Positions 23,901-33,433 of a DNA stretch of 64,000 nucleotides are shown piece after piece (position 1 is the stretch's first letter; each line of letters opens with the position of its first letter). The position numbers and the translations under genes are program-made. The notes beneath the pieces were generated by a model. That model made no database searches. It was given only the letters and a program-made list of their open reading frames with translations, and had not been told where the DNA came from. Source of the DNA: Saccharothrix saharensis (lineage in GTDB: Bacteria; Actinomycetota; Actinomycetes; Mycobacteriales; Pseudonocardiaceae); the NCBI RefSeq assembly GCF_006716745.1, contig NZ_VFPP01000001.1, positions 5,963,386 to 6,027,385 of the forward strand, given 5' to 3'.

Positions 23901-26900
23901 CTACAGCTTGGCGCACTGACCCGTCTTGGGCCCGCTCGCCGAGTTCGCCCACCCGCTGTTCACCGGCGCCGGGTCGCTGCCCGTGCAGGACATCGGCCCG
24001 CTGACGGTGTTGCCGGCGACGCGCGTGCCGCCCTTGTTGTCGACCAGCCGCACGGGCCCGCCGACGTTCACCCGTTCCAGCGACAGCTCGCCGGACGTGC
24101 CGGTCACGTTCACCGGACCGCCCACGGTCGTCTCCACCAGCACGACCGCCGCCGCGCCCGTCGCGTTCACCGGACCGTCGATCCTCCCGCCGAACACGTA
24201 CAGCGACGCGCCCGCCGCCACGGTCACCGGGCCGGTCACCGTGGCGCCGTCCACGCACGTCACGCCCGACTGCACGCGCAACGCCCCGGCGTGCTCACCG
24301 GTCACCGTGGCGGTGCACGCCGCGAACGGCTCGGCCAGCAGCTCGACCTCGGCGACCGTCACGCTGCCCGGGAACTCCAGCCGGTAGTGCTGGTAGTGCC
24401 CCGGCCGGGCGATCTTGAACGCCCGCGTCTGCTGCCGCCACGGGAACACCTCGCCGGACCGCTCGTCCACGGTGGACCACGTCCGGCCGTCGTACGAGCC
24501 CTTCAGCACCCACGACGACGGGTCGCCGCCCGCCTTGCCCGACGTCACCGTGTAGAACGAAGCGCTCTCCTGCTTCGACGGCAGGTCGACCTGCATCCAC
24601 GACAGCTCGCCGGACGTCTGCGAGGTGTTGTCCACCACCGACGCCGGAGCACCGGTCACGGTCCCGAGCAGCGTCACGTCCCGCAGCGGGGCGGGTGCCG
24701 CGGTGCCCTCGGTCAACGACGGCGGCGCGGCGTCCGCACCCGTGGCCCAGCGCGACGGCGACGACCCCATCCCGAAGTCCAGCACACCACCCGAAGCGAT
24801 CTCCGCGTGCGGCAGGTACGCCTTGTCCCACGTCTTGCCGTTGACCTTCAACGATTGCACGTAGATGTCCCGCGCTGAGTTGGCGGGCGCGTTGATCACC
24901 AGATCACGCCCGTTCTCCAGGTGCACGGTCAGCTTCTTGAACAGCGGCGACCCGATCGCGTACGAGTCGTTGCCCATCTGCAGCGGGTAGAAGCCCATGG
25001 CGCTGAACAGCCACCACGCCGACTGCTCGCCGTTGTCCTCGTCACCGGGGTAGCCCTGGCCGATCTCGCTGCCCAGGTACAGCCGGGACAGGATCTCGCG
25101 CACCTTCTCCTGCGTCTTCCACGGCTGGCCGGCGTAGTCGTACATGTAGGTGATGTGGTGCGACACCTGGTTGGAGTGCCCGAGCTGACCCATCCGCACG
25201 TCGCGCGCCTCGGTCATCTCGTGGATCACGCCGCCGTAGGAGCCGGGGAACTTCGCCGTCTCCGGCGTGGCGAAGAACTCGTCCAGCTTCTGCGCCAAGC
25301 CGTCCCGGCCGCCGTACAGGTTGGCCAGGCCCTGCCCGTCGTGCGGCACCGAGAACGCCATGTTCCAGCCGTCGGTCTCGGTGTAGTCGTGGCCCCACTC
25401 GCGCGGGTCGTACTCGTCGGTGGGCACGCGCCACGTGCCGTCGGGGTTGCGGCCCTGGAAGAAGCCGGTCGACGGGTCGAACATGTGGACGTAGTTCCGC
25501 GCCCGGTTGGCGAAGTACTCGGCCGACGCCAGGTACTGCGCGTCCCCGGTCCGCTCGTGCAGCTCGCGCGCCATGTTCGCGATGCCGTAGTCGTTGACGT
25601 AGCCCTCGATCGCCCACGACATGCCCTCGCCGGTGGCGGTGGACGTGTAGCCGGTGAAGATCGAGGTGTCCAGGCCCTTGCGGCCGACGCCCGCGTTCGG
25701 CGGGGCGACGGTCGCGTTCTTCACCGCCGCCTCGTAGGCCGCCTTGGCGTCGGGCAGCGGCACGCCCTTGACGAACGCGTCCGCGAACGCCACGTCGGAG
25801 CTGGTGCCGGTCATCAGGTTCGCGTAGCCGGGCGACGACCAGCGCGAGATCCACCCGCCGTCGCGGTACTGCTGCACGAACCCGTCCGCCAGCTCGGCCG
25901 CGCGCCGGGGCGTCAGCAGGCTGTAGGCGGGCCAGGTGGTCCGGTAGGTGTCCCAGAACCCGTTGTTGACGTAGATCTTGCCGTCCAGCACCTTCGCGCC
26001 GGTCTGCGTGGGCGTGGACGGCCCGGCGGCCTGCACCGGCGAGGCGTACCGGTACTTCGGCGCGTCGGCGGTGCCGGTGTTCTCGAAGCCCGAGTTCGGG
26101 TAGAGGTAGAGCCGGTAGAGGTTGGAGTACAGCGTGGTGAGCTGGTCCTCCGACGCGCCTTCCACCTCGACCATGCCCAGCACGCGGTCCCACGCCTGCT
26201 GCGCCCGGTCGCGCACCGACTCGAACGTGTCCGAAGCGGACACCTCCAGCTCCAGGTTCCGCTTGGCCTGCTCGACGCCCAGCAGCGACGTGGCGATCTT
26301 CATCGTCACGGTCTTGTCGCCCGAGGTGTCGAACCGGAAGAAGCCGGCCACGTCGTCGCGGCCCGCGCCGGTGAGCCGACCGCTGGCGACGACCGGCTTG
26401 TCCACCACGCCGTACACGAACAGCCGCGTCGCGCCGGTGGACAGCCCGCTCTTGACGTCGGAGAAGCCCGTCACCACGCCGGTCGCCGGGTCGAGCGTGA
26501 GCCCGCCGCTGTTGTTCACGTTGTCGAACACCAGGTTCGAGGTGTCGTCCACGAACGTGAAGCGGAACAGCGCGGCGTGGTCGGTCGGCGTGATCTCGGT
26601 GCGCATCCCGTTCTCGAACCGCACGCCGTAGTAGTGCGCCTTCGCGGTCTCGTTCTCGTGCTTGAACGGCAGCGCGCGCGCCGCGCGGTCGGCGGTGGGC
26701 GCGCCGGTGGACGGCATCACCTGGAACGTCTGCCGGTCACCCATCCAGGGGCTGGGCTCGTGGCTCGCGGTGAACGCCTGCAACGTGGGCAGGTTGTCCC
26801 GGTTGTTGGTCTTGGCGTACTCGTAGAGCCAGCTGATCGAGCCCGCGTTGGTCATGGGCGACCAGAAGTTGAAGCCGTGCGGCACCGCGGTGGCCGGGAA

Positions 26901-28166
26901 GTTGTTGCCCCGCGAGAACGAGCCGCTGGAGTTCGTGCCGCGGGTGGTCAGCACCCAGTCCGACGGGCGCGGCCGCTCGACGACGACCGGCGCCGACTTC
27001 ACCGCGATGTCGTCCACCCAGCCGTTGAACCCGGCCGGGCCCTTCGGGTTGTCGTACCCCACGAGGACGCGCTTGATCGTCTTGCCGGCGGCGACCTCGC
27101 CGATCGCCGACGCGACCCGGTTCCACTGGTTGGTGTAGAGCGACTTGGCCGCGCCCTGGCCGCGCGGCGACAGCTCGAACCCGTGCTGGTCGCGCGCGCC
27201 GAGGTCGCTGAGGTAGGTGCCGTCGGCGAACGCGAGGTCCAGCGACACGTACGTGGCCGGGTAGTTCAGGTCGTCGGTGGTGAACGACGGGAAGATCAGG
27301 TAGGACAGCTCGGTGGTCGCGGTCACCGGGATGTCGACGTCGAAGACCTTGTTGTACGAGTAGCCGCGGCCCTCGGCGACGTGCGTCCCCTGGTACCGCA
27401 ACGCCTTCAGGCCGGTGAACCCGGCGCCGGACTTGGCGTTGTACCCGCCGGTGGCGCCCTTGCCCACGGTGGTGCGCATGTTCTTCGCCGGCGGGGTCGC
27501 GGAGCCGTCGGAGAACTGCACCTCGGCCAGCTGGATGAGGTTCACGCCGCCCGCGGTCGCGGAGATGTCGAGCTGGTAGTGCTTGAACGCCGCGGTGTTG
27601 GCGATGTCGTAGGTCCTGGTCTGGAACCGCTCGGCGAACGCCTCACCGGTGCGGGCGTCCAACGGCGTCCACGTCGTGCCGTCGTTGGAGCCCCGCAGCG
27701 TCCAGTCCTTCGGGTCGCGCTCGGGTGCGTCGTTGGCCGAGGACAGCGCGTACCGCCTCACCGCGACGGGCTCGGCGAAGGTGAACCGGGCCCAGCCGGT
27801 CGGCGTGAAGGTGAGCCACTTCGACGTCACGCTGCCGTCGACCAGGTTCTCCTTGACCTCGCCCGCGCCGGAGTTCTCCGAGTTGGCGGCCACGTCGACC
27901 ACGCGGTCGGTGACGTTGCCGGGGATGCCGCTGGAGTCCGAGCCGTCGACGCCCGAGGTCTTCGGCGTGCCGTCCGGGCCCGTTTCGACCGTGCTCGCCC
28001 ACGTGGGTTGCGGCTGCCCGTCCTCGAACGAGGTGGCGAAGAGCGTCTCGCTCACGGTTGGCTCCCCCGGTGCGGCGGTCGCGGAGGACCAGCCTCCCAC
28101 GCTCCCCACCGCCAGTGCGATGGTCGAGACGACCACCAGCGATCTTCTGCCGCGTTTGTGCCCCAT
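23901..28166 (-). CDS. Secreted GH92 alpha-mannosidase, multidomain
   Basis: A 1,421-residue exported enzyme. An N-terminal signal peptide (KRGRRSLVVVSTIALAVGS...ATAAPGE) is followed by an F5/8-type-C (CBM32-like) domain at about 90-225 and a laminin-like sandwich at about 240-390. The GH92 catalytic region runs from about 400 to 1165, with FWDTYRTTWPAYSLLTP and the acid/base signature GDEDNGEQSAWWLFSAMGFYP. A second F5/8-like domain (about 1210-1310) and a Gly/Val-rich repeat tail (IDGPVNATG, VGGPVNVTG, VGGPVRLV) complete it. GH92 enzymes trim alpha-linked mannose from N-glycans, fungal mannan or related polymers in a calcium-dependent way. The divergent ROK gene is the likely regulator. Confidence 0.92.
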   Translation of the reverse strand: MGHKRGRRSLVVVSTIALAVGSVGGWSSATAAPGEPTVSETLFATSFEDGQPQPTWASTVETGPDGTPKTSGVDGSDSSGIPGNVTDRVVDVAANSENSGAGEVKENLVDGSVTSKWLTFTPTGWARFTFAEPVAVRRYALSSANDAPERDPKDWTLRGSNDGTTWTPLDARTGEAFAERFQTRTYDIANTAAFKHYQLDISATAGGVNLIQLAEVQFSDGSATPPAKNMRTTVGKGATGGYNAKSGAGFTGLKALRYQGTHVAEGRGYSYNKVFDVDIPVTATTELSYLIFPSFTTDDLNYPATYVSLDLAFADGTYLSDLGARDQHGFELSPRGQGAAKSLYTNQWNRVASAIGEVAAGKTIKRVLVGYDNPKGPAGFNGWVDDIAVKSAPVVVERPRPSDWVLTTRGTNSSGSFSRGNNFPATAVPHGFNFWSPMTNAGSISWLYEYAKTNNRDNLPTLQAFTASHEPSPWMGDRQTFQVMPSTGAPTADRAARALPFKHENETAKAHYYGVRFENGMRTEITPTDHAALFRFTFVDDTSNLVFDNVNNSGGLTLDPATGVVTGFSDVKSGLSTGATRLFVYGVVDKPVVASGRLTGAGRDDVAGFFRFDTSGDKTVTMKIATSLLGVEQAKRNLELEVSASDTFESVRDRAQQAWDRVLGMVEVEGASEDQLTTLYSNLYRLYLYPNSGFENTGTADAPKYRYASPVQAAGPSTPTQTGAKVLDGKIYVNNGFWDTYRTTWPAYSLLTPRRAAELADGFVQQYRDGGWISRWSSPGYANLMTGTSSDVAFADAFVKGVPLPDAKAAYEAAVKNATVAPPNAGVGRKGLDTSIFTGYTSTATGEGMSWAIEGYVNDYGIANMARELHERTGDAQYLASAEYFANRARNYVHMFDPSTGFFQGRNPDGTWRVPTDEYDPREWGHDYTETDGWNMAFSVPHDGQGLANLYGGRDGLAQKLDEFFATPETAKFPGSYGGVIHEMTEARDVRMGQLGHSNQVSHHITYMYDYAGQPWKTQEKVREILSRLYLGSEIGQGYPGDEDNGEQSAWWLFSAMGFYPLQMGNDSYAIGSPLFKKLTVHLENGRDLVINAPANSARDIYVQSLKVNGKTWDKAYLPHAEIASGGVLDFGMGSSPSRWATGADAAPPSLTEGTAAPAPLRDVTLLGTVTGAPASVVDNTSQTSGELSWMQVDLPSKQESASFYTVTSGKAGGDPSSWVLKGSYDGRTWSTVDERSGEVFPWRQQTRAFKIARPGHYQHYRLEFPGSVTVAEVELLAEPFAACTATVTGEHAGALRVQSGVTCVDGATVTGPVTVAAGASLYVFGGRIDGPVNATGAAAVVLVETTVGGPVNVTGTSGELSLERVNVGGPVRLVDNKGGTRVAGNTVSGPMSCTGSDPAPVNSGWANSASGPKTGQCAKL

Positions 28167-28300
28167 TGCACGCCTTTCACCCGAACCGACCGGATCCTTA
28201 GCGAAGCAAAGGGGCCGGTGACATCGTTGTCAAGAGAGGTCACCCATCTTGTCCGCAAGCCTGTCCGGGTGCTGCTCCACCCGATCTACACTCACTCGCT

Positions 28301-29494
28301 GTGACGGCCCGTAACCCGCCCCCGGTGGGCACCCCCGCGGGCATGCGCGTGCTCAACCAGCGCGCGGTGCTCGACCGGCTGCGCGCGGGCGGCCCGGCGA
28401 CCAGGCCGCAGATCGCCAAGGACACCGGCCTGTCCAAGCCGACCGTGGGCCAGGCGCTGGTCGACCTGGAGCAGCACGGCCTGGTGCGCCCGATCGGCCG
28501 CACGTCGGCGGGTCCGGGCCGGTCGGCGGTGGTCTACGAGCCGAACCCGGCGGCGGGGCACGTGCTCGGGGTGGACATCGGCAGGCAGCGCATCCGGGTG
28601 GCGGTGGCGGACCTGGCCGGTGCGGTGATCGCGCGGGTGGACGAGCGCAACCGGTGCCGTTCGGCGACGGCGCTGGTCCGCACGGTGCGGGAGCTGGCCG
28701 AGCGCACGGTGGCCGAGGCCGGGCTGGCGCTGGCCGACCCGGTGGTGAAGGTGGTCGGCACACCCGGTGTGCCCGACCCGCGCGGCCGGACGCTGCACCA
28801 CGCGCCGAACCTGCCCGGCTGGGAGCGGCCCGGCCTGCTCGACGACCTGGAGGCCGAGCTGGGTCCGGGCCTGGTGGTGGAGAACGACGCGAACCTGGCC
28901 GCCGTCGGCGAGCAGGCGCACGGCGTGGCGCGGGGCGCGGAGGTGTTCGTGTGCCTCACCGTCGGCACCGGGATCGGCATGGGGATCGTGGTGGACGGCC
29001 GGCTGTTCCGCGGCGCGCACGGCGCCGCGGGCGAGGTCGGTTACCTGCCGTTCAGCGGTCAGTCCGAAGAGGACGGTCGGCAGCGCGGCCAGGTGGAGGC
29101 CGCGGCGGCGGCGGGGTCCGTGGTGGCGCTGGCGAAGCAGCGCGGCCTGTCGGCGCGGTCGGCGCGGGAGGTGTTCGCGGCGGCGAAGGCGGGTGACGGG
29201 CGGGCGCTGTCGGCGGTGCGCGACGAGGCGGAGCGGCTGGCGTTCGTGGTGGCGTCGGTGGTCGCGGTGGTCGACCCGGAGCTGGTGGTGCTCGGCGGCG
29301 GCGTCGGCAGCAACACCGACCTGCTGCAGGAGCCGATGGAAGCCGCGTTGCGGCGGATGACGCCGCTCGTGCCGCGGATCGTGGCGGGGGAGCTGGGTGA
29401 CGGCGCGGTGCTCAGCGGCGCGATCGAGGTGGGGTTGCGGTCGGCGCGCGACTTGGTGTTCGACCGTCGGAGGTCAGTCACTCTCCGAGAGTAG
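28301..29494 (+). CDS. ROK-family transcriptional regulator
   Basis: A 397-residue sugar-responsive repressor. Residues 15-75 are a winged helix (LNQRAVLDRLRAGGPATRPQ, DTGLSKPTVGQALVDLE). The rest is a ROK kinase-like domain with VLGVDIGRQRIRVAV, VENDANLAAVGE, VGTGIGMGIVVDG and GAAGEVGYLPF. The zinc CxCGxxGC motif of active ROK kinases is absent, consistent with a sensor rather than a kinase. It is divergent from the GH92 gene across 134 bases and probably controls it in response to a mannose-type sugar (inference). GTG start. Confidence 0.87.
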   Translation: MTARNPPPVGTPAGMRVLNQRAVLDRLRAGGPATRPQIAKDTGLSKPTVGQALVDLEQHGLVRPIGRTSAGPGRSAVVYEPNPAAGHVLGVDIGRQRIRVAVADLAGAVIARVDERNRCRSATALVRTVRELAERTVAEAGLALADPVVKVVGTPGVPDPRGRTLHHAPNLPGWERPGLLDDLEAELGPGLVVENDANLAAVGEQAHGVARGAEVFVCLTVGTGIGMGIVVDGRLFRGAHGAAGEVGYLPFSGQSEEDGRQRGQVEAAAAAGSVVALAKQRGLSARSAREVFAAAKAGDGRALSAVRDEAERLAFVVASVVAVVDPELVVLGGGVGSNTDLLQEPMEAALRRMTPLVPRIVAGELGDGAVLSGAIEVGLRSARDLVFDRRRSVTLRE

Positions 29495-29615
29495 TCGAGC
29501 GTCCCTCACCTGGGTGATTCACTCAAAAGTCGTAGGTTCCAACTGGCCGGTAATGACGTAGCGTCACGGTTACCTCCTCCTGGAGGGTGTTGTTCCTTCC
29601 GTTGTTAGAAGGGGA

Positions 29616-29654
29616 GTCGAAAGGGGAGTACGGGGGACGTGGTCCCCTTTCGAC
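29616..29654. terminator. Terminator hairpin between convergent genes
   Basis: GTCGAAAGGGGA (29616-29627) pairs perfectly with TCCCCTTTCGAC (29643-29654) over a 15-base loop, between the ROK gene and the convergent acyl-CoA dehydrogenase gene. Confidence 0.65.
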
Positions 29655-29726
29655 CGTGCCACGGGGCAGGTGCCGCGCCCGCCAACACCTGCCCCGTGTA
29701 CAACACCTCCCCCGGCGGGGACACCG

Positions 29727-31697
29727 TCACGGCGTCTTGCGGTGCACGTCCGGCGCGGTGGACGCCCGGTGCGTCGAGTCCGCGATCCACGGCCCCGGGC
29801 TGGACGGGTCCACCACCCCTTCTTCGAGCCACGTGAACCGGCCGTCCAGGACGTGCCGCGCCAACGCCGCGTCCGAGTCGTCCGAGTTGCGCCACAGCCG
29901 GTCGAACAGCTCGTCCACCCGCACCCTGGCCTGCGCCGCGAACGCGTCCGCGAGCTCCACCGCCCGGTCGCCGTCCGCCGCCGCCTTCACGCACGCCGCG
30001 CTGATCGCGAACAGCTCCGCGCCGATGTCCACGACCCGCGCCAGGAACCGCTGCTTGCGCTCCAGCCGGCCCTGCCAGCGCGACATCGCGTAGAACGTCT
30101 GCCTGGCCAGCCTGCGGCTCGCCCGCTCGACGAACCGCAGGTGCCCGGCCAACGGCCCGAACTCGGCGTACGCGCGCGGCACCTGGCCCTTGCCGACGAC
30201 CAGCGTCGGCAGCCACTTCGCGTAGAACCCGCCCGCCCTGGCCAGCGCCTGGGCCTTGCGCTTCGCGTCGGCCTCCGGGTCGATGAAGTCACCGGCGACG
30301 GCCAGGTGGGCGTCCACCGCCTCCCGCGCGATCAGCAGGTGCATGATCTCGGTCGAGCCCTCGAAGATCCGGTTGATCCGCAGGTCGCGCAGCATCTGCT
30401 CGGCCGGCACGCCGCGCTCGCCGCGGGCCGCCATGGACGCCGCGGTCTCGTAGCCGCGACCGCCGCGGAGCTGGACCAGCTCGTCCGCGACCAGCCAGGC
30501 CATCTCCGAGCCGTACAGCTTCGCCAGCGCCGCCTCGATGCGGATGTCGTGCCCGCCCGCGTCGGCCAGCTCGCTCGCCAGGTCGACCACGGCCTCCAGG
30601 GCGTAGGCGGTGGCCGCGATGTAGGCGACCTTGCCCGCGACGGCCTCGTGCTTCCCGATCGGCAGGCCCCACTGCACGCGTTCGGCCGACCACTCGCGGG
30701 CGATCTTCAGGCTCCACTTCGCCGCCCCGGCGCACAGGGCGGGCAACGACAGCCGGCCGGTGTTGAGGGTGGTGAGCGCGATCTTCAGCCCCGCGCCCTC
30801 CCGGCCGATCAGGTTCGCCTTCGGCACGTGGACCTGGTGGAACCGGGTGACGCCGTTCTCCAGGCCGCGCAGGCCCATGAACTCGTTGCGGCTCTCCACC
30901 GTGATGCCGGGCGAGTCGCCCTCGACCACGAACGCGCTGATGCCCCTGCCCGGCACCTGCGCCATCACCACCAGCAGGTCGGCCACCACGCCGTTCGTCG
31001 TCCACAGCTTCACGCCGTCGAGCACGTAGCCGTCGTCGGTGGGCGTGGCCGTGGTGCCCAGGCGGGCCGGGTCGCTGCCCACGTCCGGCTCGGTGAGCAG
31101 GAACGCGCTGATCGCACCGGTCGCGCAGCGCGGCAGGTACTCCCGCCGCTGCTCCGGCGTGCCGAACAGCGCCAGCGGCTGCGGCACGCCGATCGACTGG
31201 TGCGCGGAGAGCATCGCGCCCAGCGCCGGGCTGGCCGAGCCGACCATCATCAACGCCCGGTTGTAGTACACCTGGGACAGCCCGAGGCCGCCGTACTCGC
31301 GCTTGATCTTCATGCCGAACGCGCCGAGCTGCTTGAGCTCGGTGAGCACGTGGTCGGGGATGCGGGCGTCCCGCTCGATGACCGCGCCGTCCACCGTGTG
31401 CTCGCAGAACTCGCGCAGCGCGGCGAGGAACGTCTCACCGCGCTCCCGGTCCTCGGCCGAGCCGCTGGGGTGCGGGTGGATGAGGTCGAGGCGGAAGTGG
31501 CCGAGGAAGAGCTCGCGGCCGAAGCTCGGGTGGCGCCACCGGGTCTCGCGGGCCTGTTCGGCGACCTTGCGGGCGGTGCGCTCGTCGACGTGCCGATCGG
31601 GACCCACTGCGCGGCCTCCGTGCTGGATCGCCGCTGCTCCGCAGGCGGCGGGCTCGGTCGCCCGCGGGTCGACGGCGGCCGCGCGGGCGTGATTCAC
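29727..31697 (-). CDS. Long acyl-CoA dehydrogenase (FadE type)
   Basis: A 656-residue flavoenzyme, longer than the classic 380-residue family because of an extra C-terminal helical domain (about 470-656), as in VLCAD/ACAD9-like FadE proteins. Signatures: AFLLTEPDVGSDPARL, LDGVKLWTTNG, FHQVHVPKANLIG and the FAD/active-site end LRGGRGYE with INRIFEGSTEIMHLLIA; the Glu in FEGSTE is the expected catalytic-base region. It would oxidise long-chain acyl-CoAs at the alpha-beta bond. GTG 31697 matches the family N-terminus (DERTARKVAEQARETRW follows). A dyad just upstream suggests fatty-acid-responsive repression. Confidence 0.88.
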   Translation of the reverse strand: MNHARAAAVDPRATEPAACGAAAIQHGGRAVGPDRHVDERTARKVAEQARETRWRHPSFGRELFLGHFRLDLIHPHPSGSAEDRERGETFLAALREFCEHTVDGAVIERDARIPDHVLTELKQLGAFGMKIKREYGGLGLSQVYYNRALMMVGSASPALGAMLSAHQSIGVPQPLALFGTPEQRREYLPRCATGAISAFLLTEPDVGSDPARLGTTATPTDDGYVLDGVKLWTTNGVVADLLVVMAQVPGRGISAFVVEGDSPGITVESRNEFMGLRGLENGVTRFHQVHVPKANLIGREGAGLKIALTTLNTGRLSLPALCAGAAKWSLKIAREWSAERVQWGLPIGKHEAVAGKVAYIAATAYALEAVVDLASELADAGGHDIRIEAALAKLYGSEMAWLVADELVQLRGGRGYETAASMAARGERGVPAEQMLRDLRINRIFEGSTEIMHLLIAREAVDAHLAVAGDFIDPEADAKRKAQALARAGGFYAKWLPTLVVGKGQVPRAYAEFGPLAGHLRFVERASRRLARQTFYAMSRWQGRLERKQRFLARVVDIGAELFAISAACVKAAADGDRAVELADAFAAQARVRVDELFDRLWRNSDDSDAALARHVLDGRFTWLEEGVVDPSSPGPWIADSTHRASTAPDVHRKTP

Positions 31698-31701
31698 GTT
31701 A

Positions 31702-31715
31702 CTACCGGTGGGTAG
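31702..31715. promoter_or_regulatory. Dyad at the acyl-CoA dehydrogenase start
   Basis: CTACC-GGTG-GGTAG is an inverted repeat whose edge is five bases from the GTG at 31697. A repressor bound here would cover the promoter or start. The TACCGGTGGGTA shape resembles TetR-type operators, but no regulator gene is adjacent. Confidence 0.45.
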
Positions 31716-31749
31716 CCCCGATCGGGTGACGTGAAACGCCCGCGCCCGG

Positions 31750-32439
31750 TCAGCTCGGCAGGGGAGCGGCTCCGCGCTCGGTGATGAGCTGCTGCATGTA
31801 CGTGCTCTCGCCGGTCTGCGACTTGAGCATGTTGTCCGCGAGCGTGCGCACGACGCCCTGGCCGGCGTGCGTGGCCGCGTAGTCGGCCATCGGCGCACCG
31901 CCCTGGTGGTGGCGCAGCATCAGCTGGAGGAAGTACACGTCGAACTCGACGCCGCTCAACGTCCGCAGCTTCGCGATCTCCTGCGGCGTGGCCATGCCGG
32001 GCATCGCGCCCGAGTCGGCGGACCCGGCCCCGGAGTGGCCGTGGGTGGAGGAGGTCATCCACCACATGTGCCTGCCGTCGGGCGACTGCTCCGGGTAGCC
32101 CCAGAGGAACAGCCAGCCCTTCATCCGGCCGACCTGCTCGAGCTGCGTGGACGAGATGTCGAACGCGAGCTGCTGGATGGCCGGGTCGGCGGTCCGGTCG
32201 CGGGCGATGTTGGCCATCTGCACGCCCTGGAGGTGGTGCGCCGACATGTCCTGCGTGAACCCGACGTCCACGGAGTCGCGCGGGGGCGTGGCGCTGTGGT
32301 CCGCGCCCGGCAGCTTGATCAGCAGGCCGATGGCGGCGCCGAGCAGGAGGACGGCCAGGACGGCCACCGTCACGACGACGGCCCTGGTCGCGGTCACCCC
32401 GCGGGTGGGGGCGACCTCCTCCTGCTCGGCGTCGACCAC
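31750..32439 (-). CDS. Membrane-anchored DUF305 protein
   Basis: A 229-residue protein with one N-terminal membrane helix (VVVTVAVLAVLLLGAAIGLL) and an external DUF305 domain of ferritin-like helices carrying two His-rich motifs, MSAHHLQGVQMA and MLRHHQGGAPMA. DUF305 proteins are linked to metal, often copper, handling at the cell surface, but no reaction is established. GTG 32439 lies two bases after the stop of the DUF3105 gene, so the pair is translationally coupled. Confidence 0.85.
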   Translation of the reverse strand: MVDAEQEEVAPTRGVTATRAVVVTVAVLAVLLLGAAIGLLIKLPGADHSATPPRDSVDVGFTQDMSAHHLQGVQMANIARDRTADPAIQQLAFDISSTQLEQVGRMKGWLFLWGYPEQSPDGRHMWWMTSSTHGHSGAGSADSGAMPGMATPQEIAKLRTLSGVEFDVYFLQLMLRHHQGGAPMADYAATHAGQGVVRTLADNMLKSQTGESTYMQQLITERGAAPLPS

Positions 32440-32441
32440 GG

Positions 32442-33263
32442 TCAGCTGCCCGGCGTGGAGCTGGCGGCCGGCGCGTCGGAGGCGGACGGGGTGCCGCTCT
32501 CCTGCGTGGCCGCGTCGGTGCCACCGCTCATCGGGACGGCGTCGGGGCCCGGCGCCTCGGCCACGAACGCGGGCGGGTTGGCGACGTCGAAGGTCGGCGA
32601 CTCGCAGGAGGCGCCCACCTCCGGGTAGGTGTACTGGTTGCGCCGCAGCGACTGGATGAACTGGTCGATGCGCTCGTCGTCGGCGCTGTCCAGCTTGAGC
32701 TGGTGGCCCCACGACTGCAACGAGATCGGCTTGTCCAAGCCGGGGTACGGCGACAGCATGGTGAACGGCTGGCCGTCGGCGCGCGCCTTCAGCTTGTCCA
32801 GCGCCTCACCGCTGACCTGGTCCGGGTTGTACGTGATCCACACGGCGCCGTGCTCGAGCGGGTGGACCATGTTCTCGCTGCGGACGGCCTTGTCGTACAC
32901 CGTGCCGGTGCAGTCGGCCCACACGTTGTCGTGCGGACCGCCGAAGGGCGGCGACTGGTCGTAGGCGACCCGCTGCGTGGCGTCGACGTGCTTGCTCGCC
33001 TCGTAGTCGACCTTCACCACGCCCGCGATCTTGTCCGAGGGGTCCTTGTTCTCCTCGGACGGCGTCCACTCGGCGAGCGCCTCTTCCTTCGCGTTCTGCT
33101 CGGAGATCTGCGAGAACGCGTAGCCGAACACGGTGCCGGCCAGGGCCAGCACGGCCACCACCGCGAGGATGGTGCCCCATGGCTTCGGCTTCTTGGCCAC
33201 CACCGAGGAGCGCGCCGCCGCAACGCTGGAGCGCGCGGCCTTCGTCTTCTTGCCGCTGGTCAT
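32442..33263 (-). CDS. Membrane-anchored DUF3105 protein
   Basis: A 273-residue protein with a basic cytoplasmic start, one membrane helix (about 29-50) and an external DUF3105 domain: YDQSPPFGGPHDNVWADCTG, HPLEHGAVWITYNP, and a Cys in VGASCESP. An Ala/Ser/Pro-rich tail ends it. The function is unknown; with the coupled DUF305 gene it forms a two-gene surface unit divergent from argS. The clustering of His and two conserved Cys suggests metal binding (inference). Confidence 0.88.
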   Translation of the reverse strand: MTSGKKTKAARSSVAAARSSVVAKKPKPWGTILAVVAVLALAGTVFGYAFSQISEQNAKEEALAEWTPSEENKDPSDKIAGVVKVDYEASKHVDATQRVAYDQSPPFGGPHDNVWADCTGTVYDKAVRSENMVHPLEHGAVWITYNPDQVSGEALDKLKARADGQPFTMLSPYPGLDKPISLQSWGHQLKLDSADDERIDQFIQSLRRNQYTYPEVGASCESPTFDVANPPAFVAEAPGPDAVPMSGGTDAATQESGTPSASDAPAASSTPGS

Positions 33264-33433
33264 GTCCGCCTCAGTTCCGTCATACGCCCATGCCGCGGGC
33301 CAGTGTAGGGATACTGTGTCTGATCACCGTCAACTGCCCGTCACAGCGGGTGGTCACGGCCCGTGGTCGATCCCACTGCGCGGGACGCCCATCCCGGTCG
33401 AGACCAGCGGGAACGCTTCCCTAGACTTGCCGG

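Noticed and set aside
24921..28304. A very long plus-strand open frame (over 1,100 codons)
   Set aside because: It is the antisense shadow of the GH92 gene: its composition is Arg/Val/Gly/His-rich as expected from the complement of high-GC codons, while the minus-strand frame has clear domains.
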